Assembly: GCF_965208555.1 (NCBI RefSeq)
Contig: NZ_OZ242342.1
Span: forward strand, 1-64,000
DNA length: 64,000 bases
Direction of reading: 5' to 3'
From: Poriferisodalis sp965208555
GTDB taxonomy: Bacteria > Actinomycetota > Acidimicrobiia > Acidimicrobiales > Poriferisodalaceae
Every line of letters starts with the position of its first letter. Position 1 is the first letter of the stretch. The position numbers were made by a program, and so were the translations under genes. This document shows, piece after piece, positions 1 to 8,522 of the stretch. The notes below the pieces were generated by a model. That model saw nothing but the letters and a program-made list of their open reading frames with translations. It did not search any database and was not told the origin of the DNA.

Positions 1-67
1 GGTCAGTGTCGTAGAAGTCCTTCTCGATCTCGAGCAGGATGCGTTGTTCGTCTTCCGAAAGCGGCAC
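1..67 (-). CDS. DUF3040 family protein, N-terminal fragment
   Basis: The reverse strand reads GTG at 67 followed by VPLSEDEQRILLEIEKDFY, the conserved N-terminus of the small actinobacterial DUF3040 membrane proteins, which start with PLSE(H/D)EQR. A GGAG sequence lies seven bases before the GTG, which supports this start. The rest of the gene, including the usual transmembrane pair, is outside the window. The family has no established biochemical function. Only 22 residues are visible, so the call rests on this N-terminal signature alone. Confidence 0.7.
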   Translation of the reverse strand, partial: MPLSEDEQRILLEIEKDFYDTD

Positions 68-158
68 GCACAGGCTCCAAATGCTGTATCGCCGATGTTG
101 CTGCCAGTGTAGGACCGCGCCCGGCACTACTTCCACGCACCCAGGTGATGGCGTGCGC

Positions 159-1505
159 TCAGCGGCCCCAGCGGCGCTCCCCCGGCGCGTCGTCGCGCAG
201 GGCGGCTGGGCCGTGGGCGATCACCGCGCGGCCGAAGCGGTTCCGGATGGCATCAAGGGCATCTGCCAGCCTGAGATCGAGCTCGGAATCACCCGTGGGA
301 CCCCAAGCTGTCCCGACATCATCCGAGGTCCCGGCGCCGAGCGGCACGTCCAGGTCCAACTCCAGTTGGCGTGGCGGCGATGAATCCCCGTCGCTCCCGT
401 CAACATGCCCGGTCGCGACTGCCGAGTCTGCGGATGCCGCCTCCTCCAGGCTCGATACCGCGACGCCCAGCAAGCGGATTCCCCGCTCGAGCGGCAGCGT
501 GGCGATCAGTCGCTGTGCAATGTGTGCCAGCGCGCGGCCGGTCTGGATCGATTCGCCGAGCGTGTGTGCTCGTGTCCGCAGCGAGAAGTCGGGGTGCTTG
601 ATCTTGACGGTCACGGTCCGCCCCGACAGCCCGTTGGACCGCAGGCGGGATGCGACGGCGTCGGCCAGTCGCACCGCTTCGCTTCGGATGAGATCGATGT
701 CAGTCAGGTCGTGCTCGAACGTCTGCTCGTGGCTGACCGAACGCGGCAATCCGCCTCGATGGACGGGCCGGTCGTCGATCCCTTGCGCCAGGGCGGCAAG
801 GTGCGCACCGTGCGCAGCACCGACGGTCGAGACCAGCCGCTCCAGCGGAAGGGCGGCCAGGTCGGCCACGGTGTACACCCCGATCTCGTTGAGCCGGCGC
901 AGCGTTACCGGTCCGACCCCCCACAGCGCCTCCACGCGGTGCGCCTGCAGGAATGCCAGCCCTTCGGCGACGCTGACCACGCGAACACCGAGTCCTGGCT
1001 GCGGCCCATCAGCGTGCACCGTCGGTTTCGCCGCGACCGAAGCGAGCTTCGCCAGCGTCTTGTTGGAAGCGACGCCGACGGAGCAGTCGAGCGCTACCGC
1101 CTCCCGGACCGCGTTGCGCAGGTGCCAGGCGATCTCCGACGATGAGCCGAACAGCCGGTGGGCGCCGGACACATCCAGAAATGCCTCATCCAGCGCAATC
1201 GGCTCCACGTGGGGCGTGACCGACTCGAAGACTTCTGCGATGGCCGCGGAGGCTTCGATGTAGCCGGAGAAGTCCGAGGTGACCACCACCGCGGAAGGAC
1301 AGAGACGGCGCGCCTGCGCCGTCGGCATGGCGGCGTGCACACCTGCTGCACGTGCCTCGTAGCTGGCAGATGCGACAACACCCCTCCTTCCTGAACCTCC
1401 GACGATCACCGGGCGCCCGACCAGCGCCCGATCGCGCATGCGTTCGACTTCCACGTAGAACGCGTCCATGTCGACATGCAGAATCGGCAACTCGTCGCGG
1501 CGCAT
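159..1505 (-). CDS. dinB: DNA polymerase IV (Y-family translesion polymerase)
   Basis: Error-prone Y-family polymerase that extends past DNA lesions. The palm carries HVDMDAFYVEVE (metal-binding D12, probable steric gate Y17) and the second catalytic pair D106-E107 in ALDEAFLDVSG. The fingers motif YEARAAGVHAAMP and the thumb/HhH segment SVGVASNKTLAKLAS follow. Near the C-terminus QLELDLD resembles a sliding-clamp-binding peptide. About 448 residues is longer than the 351-residue E. coli enzyme because of the C-terminal tail. The ATG at 1505 gives the canonical N-terminus; a GTG at 1517 overlaps the upstream Nudix gene's stop region and is an alternative. It probably shares a transcript with that Nudix gene. 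Confidence 0.93.
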   Translation of the reverse strand: MRRDELPILHVDMDAFYVEVERMRDRALVGRPVIVGGSGRRGVVASASYEARAAGVHAAMPTAQARRLCPSAVVVTSDFSGYIEASAAIAEVFESVTPHVEPIALDEAFLDVSGAHRLFGSSSEIAWHLRNAVREAVALDCSVGVASNKTLAKLASVAAKPTVHADGPQPGLGVRVVSVAEGLAFLQAHRVEALWGVGPVTLRRLNEIGVYTVADLAALPLERLVSTVGAAHGAHLAALAQGIDDRPVHRGGLPRSVSHEQTFEHDLTDIDLIRSEAVRLADAVASRLRSNGLSGRTVTVKIKHPDFSLRTRAHTLGESIQTGRALAHIAQRLIATLPLERGIRLLGVAVSSLEEAASADSAVATGHVDGSDGDSSPPRQLELDLDVPLGAGTSDDVGTAWGPTGDSELDLRLADALDAIRNRFGRAVIAHGPAALRDDAPGERRWGR

Positions 1506-1519
1506 GCGCTCCGTCACCC

Positions 1520-2026
1520 TCAGCGCGTCGCCGGCGTCACCACCAAGCCGTCTCGGTGGTTGCCGGTCACCGCATACCGGAAGACGTGGCCTCGCGGAGC
1601 GCTGCCTTCCAGGTAAACCAGCAATGGTTCTGCCATCCATGCGTACTGGCCGGTCAGCAGCTCTTCGAGTTCGCCGACTTGCACCCATCGGGCGTCGAAG
1701 ACGATGCCGTCGGGATCGGCGATGTCCAGGTCGCCGCTCCAGTGCCGAGCTTCGTGAACCTCTACCGTCAAGAACCAGCCGGGTCCGTCACTGCCATCTG
1801 CCTCGACGGTGTACAGGGGCCCGTCCCAGGCCGAGACCTGCAATCCGGTTTCCTCGGCCACCTCGCGTGTCAGAGCTCCGAGCACCGTCTCGCCCGGATC
1901 GACGACCCCGCCAGGCGTGCTCCAATCGGTACTGCCGTTGCGCCTCCGGTTGTTGACCATCAGCACGGCGCCATCGTGCGCGAGGATGCCGCCGGCGACG
2001 GCCCATCGATGCACGTCAGAGGGCAT
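1520..2026 (-). CDS. Nudix hydrolase
   Basis: A 168-residue protein with a complete Nudix box at residues 40-62 (G-x5-E-x7-REVAEETGL), which binds the divalent metal and hydrolyses nucleoside-diphosphate-linked substrates. The substrate cannot be read from the sequence. An 8-oxo-dGTP-type or ADP-ribose-type role is possible, and the position directly upstream of the translesion polymerase gene, with stop and start a few bases apart, makes nucleotide-pool sanitation plausible. The start is the ATG at 2026, giving MPSDVHRWAVAGGI; a longer frame upstream has unlikely composition and was not used. Confidence 0.88.
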   Translation of the reverse strand: MPSDVHRWAVAGGILAHDGAVLMVNNRRRNGSTDWSTPGGVVDPGETVLGALTREVAEETGLQVSAWDGPLYTVEADGSDGPGWFLTVEVHEARHWSGDLDIADPDGIVFDARWVQVGELEELLTGQYAWMAEPLLVYLEGSAPRGHVFRYAVTGNHRDGLVVTPATR

Positions 2027-2083
2027 TGGGGCAGTCTGCCATGCAGGGCCGGAGGCTGAGCCCCGAGCCCGAGCGGCCCGTGA

Positions 2084-2106
2084 GCCCGTTTCCGAGAGGA
2101 ACGGGC
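2084..2106. other. Hairpin between divergent genes
   Basis: GCCCGTTTCC and GGAACGGGC form a stem of about nine pairs with one bulged T, closed by a GAGA (GNRA) tetraloop. It lies in the roughly 135-base gap between the divergent Nudix and membrane-protein genes, so it could be a 5' UTR structure of the plus-strand operon. No T-tract follows, so a terminator is unlikely. Function unknown. Confidence 0.3.
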
Positions 2107-2161
2107 AACATGAGCAGGGACAGCAGGGCGAGTGACGAGCTGGCTCACGCCTGGCCGTACC

Positions 2162-2503
2162 ATGGCGCTGGTGAGCATGCACGACGATGGCGACAGCATT
2201 GAGCTCACCGCGGCGCCCACGGCATTGCCGTCGGTGCTGGCGCGGGCCCTGGCGTTTGCGGCCATTGTCGTAGCGGCGGTGTGCGGGGGTCTGGCCGGGT
2301 ACGCCACGACCGCCCTGCAGTGCAGCGGCGGCTGTGTCGCCCCGACACTCGGCGGAGCTGTCATCGGCGCCCTGGCGGCAGCGGCGGGCGTGGCTGCGCT
2401 CGCAGCCTTGGTGCTTCGCTCCATGAGCGAATGGGCCGATCAGGCCCCAGCGCAGCTGCGCAGGAACGGGCAGCAGCGCAGGGGCAAGGGGGCTCGGCAA
2501 TGA
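2162..2503 (+). CDS. Small two-span membrane protein ahead of mtrA
   Basis: A hypothetical protein of about 113 residues with two hydrophobic segments (around LARALAFAAIVVAAVCGG and GGAVIGALAAAAGVAALAA) and a basic, glutamine-rich C-terminal tail. Its TGA overlaps the ATG of the response-regulator gene (ATGA), so the two are translationally coupled and probably co-transcribed. The start is uncertain: ATG 2162 is used, GTG 2132 has a better purine-rich upstream sequence, and ATG 2177 would also keep both helices. I recognise no family; the position suggests an accessory membrane component of the MtrAB system, which is inference. Confidence 0.6.
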   Translation: MALVSMHDDGDSIELTAAPTALPSVLARALAFAAIVVAAVCGGLAGYATTALQCSGGCVAPTLGGAVIGALAAAAGVAALAALVLRSMSEWADQAPAQLRRNGQQRRGKGARQ

Positions 2504-3180
2504 CGACGAACGTTCTCGCAGTCGAGGACGACGAGCGGATCCGCACGGCGCTGCGCCTAGCGCTCGAGGACGAGGGCTGGCAAGTCAGCGAGGCTGAATC
2601 CTGCGAGGAAGCACTGGAGCGTTTCGCACCCGAGAGCACCGATGTCGTGCTCGTCGACATCATGCTGCCCGGTCTCGACGGGTTTGAGTTGTGCCGCTCC
2701 ATCAGGCGGATCAGCCACGTGCCCATCATCATGGTGACCGCCCGCGACGACACGCACGATGTCGTTGCCGGACTCGAGGCCGGCGCCGATGACTATCTCA
2801 CCAAGCCGTTCGCTCCCAAGGAGCTCTCAGCACGAATCAGGGCCCTGCTGCGGCGGAGCCGGACGGTGGACGGCAGCGGGCTGCCACGAACGGTCGGCGA
2901 CCTCGAGATCTATCCCGACGAGGGCGTCGTGACCAAGAGCGGGGATGAGCTGCACCTCACCAAGACCGAATTCCGGCTGCTCTGCGAACTGTCCGACAAT
3001 CCCGGCAAAGTGCTGAGCCGCGAGCAACTGCTGGAGCGAGTCTGGGGCTACGACTACTTCGGCGATGGCCGACTCGTCGACGTGCACATCCGCCGGCTGC
3101 GCCTCAAGATCGAGGACGACCCGGCCAACCCGCGCTACGTGGCAACGGCTCGCGGCTTGGGCTACAAGCTGCGAGCTTGA
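2500..3180 (+). CDS. mtrA: OmpR/PhoB-family response regulator, MtrA-like
   Basis: A 226-residue regulator with a receiver domain (acidic pair near residue 10, phospho-acceptor D53 in VDIMLPG, T80, K102 in LTKPF) and a C-terminal winged helix (about residues 130-225, ending RYVATARGLGYKLRA). It is followed one base later by the sensor kinase and then by an LpqB-like lipoprotein, the same order as mtrA-mtrB-lpqB in mycobacteria, where the system governs cell-wall and division genes. The identification as MtrA rests on this order plus the domain type. The start ATG overlaps the preceding gene's stop. Confidence 0.9.
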   Translation: MTTNVLAVEDDERIRTALRLALEDEGWQVSEAESCEEALERFAPESTDVVLVDIMLPGLDGFELCRSIRRISHVPIIMVTARDDTHDVVAGLEAGADDYLTKPFAPKELSARIRALLRRSRTVDGSGLPRTVGDLEIYPDEGVVTKSGDELHLTKTEFRLLCELSDNPGKVLSREQLLERVWGYDYFGDGRLVDVHIRRLRLKIEDDPANPRYVATARGLGYKLRA

Positions 3181-3181
3181 C

Positions 3182-4597
3182 ATGAGGCTGCGCTGGCCGC
3201 GGCCGCTGCGCCGGCTGCCGCTTCGCGCCCGCGTCGTCGGTGCCTTCACGCTCGGCGCGATGCTGGCGGCGTTCCTGCTCGTGGTGATGACGTACAGCCT
3301 CTCCCGCGGTTCGATGCTGGGCCTGCGCCAGGACTCCTCCGAGGCTCAGTTCTTTGCGAACGCCACGCAGGTGCAGGGTTCACTGCGCGCAGAAAGCCCA
3401 GATTTCGCCGTGCTGCTCGAGTCGCTGCCGAGCCTCAGCGGCAGCCGCTCCATCGTCCGTACCGGACCAGACGTCTGGCGATCCCCATCACTGGTGCCGA
3501 GCGACCTTCCCGACGACCTCGTCGCAGCAGTCGAAGGGTCCGGCCAAGCCCATGCGATGCGGTACCGGCTCGACGGCGTCCCGCAACTCGCGCTCGGTTT
3601 GCGCTTGCGTCCTGCCGCGGTCTCCCAACTCAGCGAGACGCTGTACTTCGAGGTCGTCCCCCTGTCAGAGATCGAGGCCACGCTCGCCAGTCTGCGCCTG
3701 ATCCTGGGCGTCGGAGCTGCGCTGACGGTGCTGATTGGCGTCGCCGTCGGTGCCTGGGCCGGGGGACGGCTGTTGCGGCCGCTGGCGACCGTCTCCGATG
3801 CTGCCAATTCGATCGCTCATGGCCGATTCGACACACGAGTGGAGCGCAGCGACGACCCCGACCTCGCCGTCATCGTCGAGTCCTTCAACGACATGGCCGA
3901 TGCCATGGAGCGTCGAATCGCGCGAGATGCGCGGTTCGCGTCCGATGTGAGCCATGAGCTGCGGTCGCCGTTGCAGACCTTGCGGAGCTCCATCGACTAC
4001 CTGAACGGCCACCGTGATGAGCTGTCGGCTCAGGGAGCGACCGCGCTCGATCTGCTCGCCGCCGAAGTGGACCGGTTCCAGCAGCTCGTCCAGGACCTGT
4101 TGGAGATCTCCCGGCCAGATGCCGAGGGATCGGTCTTCGAGCGGGGCCTGGTCAACATCACCGAGCTGGTCCAGCATCGCGTCAGCGCGCTCGGGCCCGA
4201 CGTGGAGCTGGACATCACCGCGGCTGCAACCAACGCCGTCGTGATCGGCGACAAGCGCGGGCTCGCACAGGTCTTCGACAACCTGCTGCGCAACGCTGAG
4301 AAGCACGGCGGCGGCGTCACCCGCGTCGGGATCTCACGTCCCGGCAACTCGGTGAGAGTCGCCGTTGAGGACGGCGGGCCGGGCGTCACGCCGTCCGAGC
4401 GCGATCTGGTTTTCGAGCGCTTCACGCGGGGTGCAGCGGCACGCAAACGGGGAGCCGGCACCGGTGCCGGCCTCGGTTTGGCGCTGGTGTACGAGCACAC
4501 CCGGCGCCACGGGGGCTCAGTGCATGTCGAGTCCCGCGCTGACGGCCAGCGCGGTGCTCGCTTCGTGGTCGAGCTGCCCATTGCGGGGCACCGGTGA
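3182..4597 (+). CDS. mtrB: Sensor histidine kinase, MtrB-like
   Basis: A 471-residue membrane kinase. A basic N-terminus precedes TM1 (about 19-40), an extracytoplasmic sensor region of about 130 residues, TM2 (about 172-196), a HAMP linker, the HisKA dimerisation helix with phospho-acceptor H258 in DVSHELRSPLQTL, and a HATPase domain with N-box DNLLRNAEKHGG and G-boxes VEDGGPGV and GTGAGLGLALV. It should phosphorylate the response regulator encoded just upstream. The ATG at 3182 follows that gene's stop by a single base; a longer in-frame reading would overlap it and lacks a sensible N-terminus. Its own TGA overlaps the GTG of the lipoprotein gene. Confidence 0.92.
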   Translation: MRLRWPRPLRRLPLRARVVGAFTLGAMLAAFLLVVMTYSLSRGSMLGLRQDSSEAQFFANATQVQGSLRAESPDFAVLLESLPSLSGSRSIVRTGPDVWRSPSLVPSDLPDDLVAAVEGSGQAHAMRYRLDGVPQLALGLRLRPAAVSQLSETLYFEVVPLSEIEATLASLRLILGVGAALTVLIGVAVGAWAGGRLLRPLATVSDAANSIAHGRFDTRVERSDDPDLAVIVESFNDMADAMERRIARDARFASDVSHELRSPLQTLRSSIDYLNGHRDELSAQGATALDLLAAEVDRFQQLVQDLLEISRPDAEGSVFERGLVNITELVQHRVSALGPDVELDITAAATNAVVIGDKRGLAQVFDNLLRNAEKHGGGVTRVGISRPGNSVRVAVEDGGPGVTPSERDLVFERFTRGAAARKRGAGTGAGLGLALVYEHTRRHGGSVHVESRADGQRGARFVVELPIAGHR

Positions 4598-5250
4598 GAC
4601 TCCCCCGCTGCGCGCTGAGGCGGGTTGTATCGCGAGGCGCCTGGGCGGTCGTGGCCGGCGCAATGGCGGCCACCGCCTGCGGCCTGCCGACCGACGACGC
4701 TCCCACCCGTGTCGAAGTGCCCGCAGGCGTCTTTCCCGATCAGAACGAACCGGTGGTCGGGGCAGCGACCGATACCCCCACCACATCGCTGCACGCGGTC
4801 TACTTCCTGCGCGACGGCCTGCTCGTGGAACTGCAGCGGCCGCTCGCTGCACCGGTCTTCCTCGATGCTCCCCTCAACAACCTGCTTGCCGGCCCCACGC
4901 CGAACGAAGCCGAGAACGGACTCGAGTCCGCTATCCCGGCAGGCACTGAGGTCGTTGACGTGCAGCTCCTGCGCAACAACGTGGTATCGATCCACCTCAA
5001 CGAGGTCTTCTTCGAAGTCGAGGGCGCGCAGAGGGTGCGTGCCGTGGCCCAACTCGTGCTCACGGCCTCGGCGCTCGCCCGAGACAGCCAAGGCGTGCTG
5101 TTCTTTCTCGACGGGGTCGCGCAGTCGCTGCCCGACGGGGCCGGGACGATCGCCCAGGTGCGGCCCGATGAGCTTCCCCGCGTCCTGCGGGTTGACGACT
5201 TCAGCGAGCTGATGCCGCTCACCCCGCTGCGCTCGGTCGCCTCAGGCTGA
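4594..5250 (+). CDS. lpqB: LpqB-like lipoprotein with GerMN domain (short form)
   Basis: A 218-residue protein starting at GTG 4594, overlapping the kinase stop by four bases. The N-terminus is a lipoprotein signal: basic residues, a hydrophobic stretch, and a lipobox-like ATAC with C29. The rest matches a GerMN-type domain (segments around LNNLLAGPTPNEAENGL and VVSIHLNEVFFEVEGAQ). In mycobacteria LpqB is about 580 residues, with a GerMN domain followed by a propeller domain, and modulates MtrB. Here the protein ends after the GerMN part, so the propeller is missing. It probably sits outside the membrane next to the MtrB sensor domain. The gene is convergent with trkH and overlaps it by nine bases. 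Confidence 0.8.
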   Translation: MRLPRCALRRVVSRGAWAVVAGAMAATACGLPTDDAPTRVEVPAGVFPDQNEPVVGAATDTPTTSLHAVYFLRDGLLVELQRPLAAPVFLDAPLNNLLAGPTPNEAENGLESAIPAGTEVVDVQLLRNNVVSIHLNEVFFEVEGAQRVRAVAQLVLTASALARDSQGVLFFLDGVAQSLPDGAGTIAQVRPDELPRVLRVDDFSELMPLTPLRSVASG

Positions 5251-6810
5251 AGGGCCAGCCGTATTCATGGGCAGGCGTGTCCGCCGGCGCGGTCCGCGCC
5301 TCGCCGAGGTCCGCACGAAGCGCGAGCGCGTACCCGCACGCATCGCAGCCACGAACATCAGCATGGTGGGGAACACTTCGAGCCTGCCGAACAGCATGAG
5401 CACCATCATCACTGGTCGTGACCCGCGTTCGAACGCCAGCGCCGACGCAGTCGGCCCGGCTTCGCCCAGTGCTGGCCCGACGGTGCCGATGGCCGACACC
5501 GCGCCGGAGAACCCCGTCTCGAGATCGTTGCCCAGAGCAGTCATCAACACGCCCCCCGCGAGGGCCAAGCCCAGATACAGCAGGACGAAGCCCAAGGCCC
5601 GTGCCGCAATATCCTCCGGCACGGTGGTGTCACCGAGCCGCATCGGCAGCACCGCCCTGCGGTGGCGAGCGCGGATTACCTCGCGGAACGCGTACCGGAC
5701 CATGATCTGGAGCCGCAGGACCTTGATGCCGCCTGCCGTCGAGCCAGTCATGCCGCCGATCACGAACAGCGCCAGCAGGACTAGCTGCGCGGACGGGGTC
5801 CAGAACTGCGAGTGGGTGTAGTCAGTGAGGCCATAACCGGTATTGGATCCCAGCGACGCCGCGTAGAACGCCGCTTCGCGAATGTTGGCGCCGATGCTGA
5901 GCCGTCCTGAGTTGAGCAACAGCAAGGCACATGCGGCACCGACGATGAGGCCCAGGTACCACCGCAGCTCCGAGTAGCTCCGCCGCTGCGATTTGGTGCG
6001 CGTGATCACGTGCCAGTGGATCGAGAAGCTCGCGCCGCACGTGATCATGCCGGCAATCACCACTGTCTCGACTGCCACAGAGTCGAACGCGGCGATCGAT
6101 GCCGAGTAAGTCGAGAAGCCGCCAGTGGCCACCGTGGTGAAGGCGTGGGCGACGGCGTCGAACAGGCTCAGACCGGCTGCCAACAGGCCGAGTGCCATGG
6201 CGAGTGTGAATCCTCCGTACAGCAGCCACAGTCGCCGGGCCGTGGCGGCGATGCGGGGCGTGAAGCGGTCGGCCGTCGGGCCCGGGGCCTCATTGGCAAT
6301 CAGCTCCAGGCCGCCGACCTTCAGTGCCGGCAGCACGCTCACGGCCAGCACGATCAGGCCCATGCCGCCGAACCATTGCGTCATGCTGCGGAAGAAGAGG
6401 ATCCCGTGGGCGACTCCGTCGATATCGGCCAGGATCGTGGCACCCGTGCAGGTAAAGCCGGAAACGGATTCGAACAGCGCGTTGTCGGCCTCGTTCCAGC
6501 CGATCACGCCGCTGAACAGGTAGGGCAACGTTCCGGCCACCGAGACCGCCAGCCACGCCCACGCCACCGCAGCGAACGCCAGCGGGGAGTCTGACCGGTC
6601 CGACGCCGTCGTGCTGCCCATCATGATGCCGCCGGCACTGACGGTGATCACTGCGGAGACCGCCAGTGCCATTGCGCCGCCGCCCCCGTCGATCAGCGCC
6701 ACCCCGGCAGAGATCGCCATGCCGATACCCACGAACAGCAGCGCCGCCCCGCTGATGTGCACCGGGGTGGACTCAAAGCGTCGCCCTGCCCGCACTGCCA
6801 AGCCGTTCAT
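5242..6810 (-). CDS. trkH: TrkH-family potassium uptake channel subunit
   Basis: A 522-residue polytopic protein of the TrkH/KtrB superfamily, with four pseudo-repeats of TM-pore-TM. Selectivity-filter segments are visible as SVSGFTCTGATI, FTTVATGGFSTY, SLGSNTGYG and SAIGTVGPALG. It should form the K+-conducting pore gated by the cytoplasmic TrkA protein. The ATG at 6810 overlaps the stop of the upstream trkH paralogue, so trkA, the paralogue and this gene form one translationally coupled operon. The C-terminal tail is basic. Confidence 0.92.
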   Translation of the reverse strand: MNGLAVRAGRRFESTPVHISGAALLFVGIGMAISAGVALIDGGGGAMALAVSAVITVSAGGIMMGSTTASDRSDSPLAFAAVAWAWLAVSVAGTLPYLFSGVIGWNEADNALFESVSGFTCTGATILADIDGVAHGILFFRSMTQWFGGMGLIVLAVSVLPALKVGGLELIANEAPGPTADRFTPRIAATARRLWLLYGGFTLAMALGLLAAGLSLFDAVAHAFTTVATGGFSTYSASIAAFDSVAVETVVIAGMITCGASFSIHWHVITRTKSQRRSYSELRWYLGLIVGAACALLLLNSGRLSIGANIREAAFYAASLGSNTGYGLTDYTHSQFWTPSAQLVLLALFVIGGMTGSTAGGIKVLRLQIMVRYAFREVIRARHRRAVLPMRLGDTTVPEDIAARALGFVLLYLGLALAGGVLMTALGNDLETGFSGAVSAIGTVGPALGEAGPTASALAFERGSRPVMMVLMLFGRLEVFPTMLMFVAAMRAGTRSRFVRTSARRGPRRRTRLPMNTAGPSA

Positions 6811-8522
6811 CGCGTTCTCACTGGAGAGGGCGTGCGCCGGCGCCAGCCTCCGTGCCGAACCGCGGCGACCGCCGGGTATGCCGCGACGCTGAGCGCCACC
6901 GCCGCCGCTGTCACCGATATGCGTCCGCCCAGCATGAGCAGTCCCGCAGTGATGCGTCCCAGCCCGTTCAGCGCTGCCAGGTGCCCGGTCGAGCCCACGG
7001 TGTCCAGCGCCGGGTCGACATTCGACAGCGCCGGGTCGACGTACGACAGCGCCGGGCCGACATTCGACAGCGTCGACACGGCGTAGGTCAGTGCACCGAC
7101 GATGTCGAGCCCGCAGGCGCCCAGCACGATGGCAGCAGGAATGATCAGCAACCCGACCAGCAGGAGTTCCCCGTTGATGCGGCTGATCGTGGTCTCGGCA
7201 ATCGTCGAGCGGCCGAGGCGCAGTCGCTCGGCCAGCGACGGGTAGATCGCCCGGCGCAGTTCACGCCCGATGAACGACGCGAACGTCAACAGGCGGACCA
7301 CCTTGAATCCGCCGGCCATCGATGCGCTCATGCCGCCGACCAGCATCAACACCATCAGCACCGCCTGGCTGCCGGTCGACAGATCCACGAACGACGTGAT
7401 GCTCTCGAAGCCAGTGGTAGAGATCACCGACACCACGGTGAACAGCGATTCGCGAATGTGGTCAGCGCCGAGCGTGCTCTGCCAGTCGAATCCGTCGCGA
7501 GGCAGCAGTGCCACCGCCACGGCGGACAGCACGATCAGCGTGACGTAGAGCCGGAACTCGTAGCTCCGAATGAAGCGCGCAGGGTCACGCCGCCGGATCG
7601 CCAGGAACATGAGCGGCAGGCTCACGCCGCCGGCTGCCATGCCGAAGATCGCCACCCATTCGACAGCAGCCGAATCGAAGTAGCGCAGCGAGTCTGCGTA
7701 GGTGGAGAATCCGCCGGTCGACGCGGTGGTCAGCGCATGCAGCCCACCCTGCAGCACCGGCATGCCCGCCAGTGCGTAACCGACCGCCACCAGCACGGTC
7801 AGCGCTCCATAGAGCAGCAGCAGGCGGCCCATCGTGCCCGCGCTGCGCGGTGCCAGCCTGCGAGCCGAACGGGTCGCCACCCCCCCGTCGGCGTCGAGGC
7901 CTCCGACACCGAGATGCGGCAATACCCGCACGAGCACGACGATGAACGCTGCCCCGCCCAGCCATTGCCCGAAGGCTCGCAGGGCCAGCATCCCGCCGCC
8001 GAGGTCCAGCTTGCCCTCTCCGAACGCGGCCTCGGGGATCGACGTGCTGTTGGTGCCGGTCACTGTCGCCGCGGCTTCGGCAAACGCTGTCGCCAACGCA
8101 GTCGGTTCCACCGCGCCGGTCGCGAGGTGGGCGATCGCCACGGCAGCTACCGCTGCAAATGCTCCCAATACGAGCGCCGTCAGCGTCTGACGCTCGGTAA
8201 CGCGTCGTTCGAACCTGCACAGCCGGAGCAGCCCCAAAGCGAACACGGCGATCGCCACGCCGGCGATCAGCAACGGGACAGCGTCGGTGCCGGACTCGCC
8301 GCTCGCTGCAACCCGTCCCCCGGCAAGCCAGTCGAAGAGTGCACACGCAGCAAACACCGGCAGGGCGGCGGCGAGCACCACGAGCACGATCACCGTCAGA
8401 GTCGACTCGTATGGCCCGCGTGCCCACCGGTGCAAAGCACCATCCGCGGCCCGCACCACCCGCACGACGAGCCGACGCAGCCGCTCGCGCTCGGAAGCCC
8501 GGCGAGCCGGACGCGGTGTCAC
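6807..8522 (-). CDS. Second TrkH-family protein with a duplicated segment after the last filter
   Basis: A 571-residue polytopic TrkH-superfamily protein. An N-terminal extension with four extra hydrophobic spans precedes the core. Filter-like loops include TVTGTNSTSI, LTTASTGGFSTY, VISTTGFESI and STLSNVGPAL. The last loop is followed by two more copies of a seven-residue unit (V-D-P-A-L-S-N type) not seen in the neighbouring TrkH. The gene starts at GTG 8522, which overlaps the trkA stop (GTGA), and ends over the start of the other trkH. Two TrkH proteins sharing one TrkA could give transporters of different affinity, or this copy may be non-canonical. Confidence 0.85.
   Translation of the reverse strand: MTPRPARRASERERLRRLVVRVVRAADGALHRWARGPYESTLTVIVLVVLAAALPVFAACALFDWLAGGRVAASGESGTDAVPLLIAGVAIAVFALGLLRLCRFERRVTERQTLTALVLGAFAAVAAVAIAHLATGAVEPTALATAFAEAAATVTGTNSTSIPEAAFGEGKLDLGGGMLALRAFGQWLGGAAFIVVLVRVLPHLGVGGLDADGGVATRSARRLAPRSAGTMGRLLLLYGALTVLVAVGYALAGMPVLQGGLHALTTASTGGFSTYADSLRYFDSAAVEWVAIFGMAAGGVSLPLMFLAIRRRDPARFIRSYEFRLYVTLIVLSAVAVALLPRDGFDWQSTLGADHIRESLFTVVSVISTTGFESITSFVDLSTGSQAVLMVLMLVGGMSASMAGGFKVVRLLTFASFIGRELRRAIYPSLAERLRLGRSTIAETTISRINGELLLVGLLIIPAAIVLGACGLDIVGALTYAVSTLSNVGPALSYVDPALSNVDPALDTVGSTGHLAALNGLGRITAGLLMLGGRISVTAAAVALSVAAYPAVAAVRHGGWRRRTPSPVRTR
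7006..7061. repeat. 21-bp tandem repeat in the second trkH
   Basis: The 14-base core AGCGCCGGGTCGAC recurs at 7006, 7027 and 7048 (the last with one T to C change), an exact 21-base period. Being a multiple of three, it adds seven residues per unit and keeps the frame. It encodes repeated VDPALS-type heptads directly after the fourth pore-loop filter of the TrkH paralogue. Confidence 0.9.

Noticed and set aside
145..1263. Open 372-codon plus-strand frame across dinB
   Set aside because: It is antisense to a clear Y-family polymerase, with Arg/Ser-rich, low-complexity product; a high-GC shadow.
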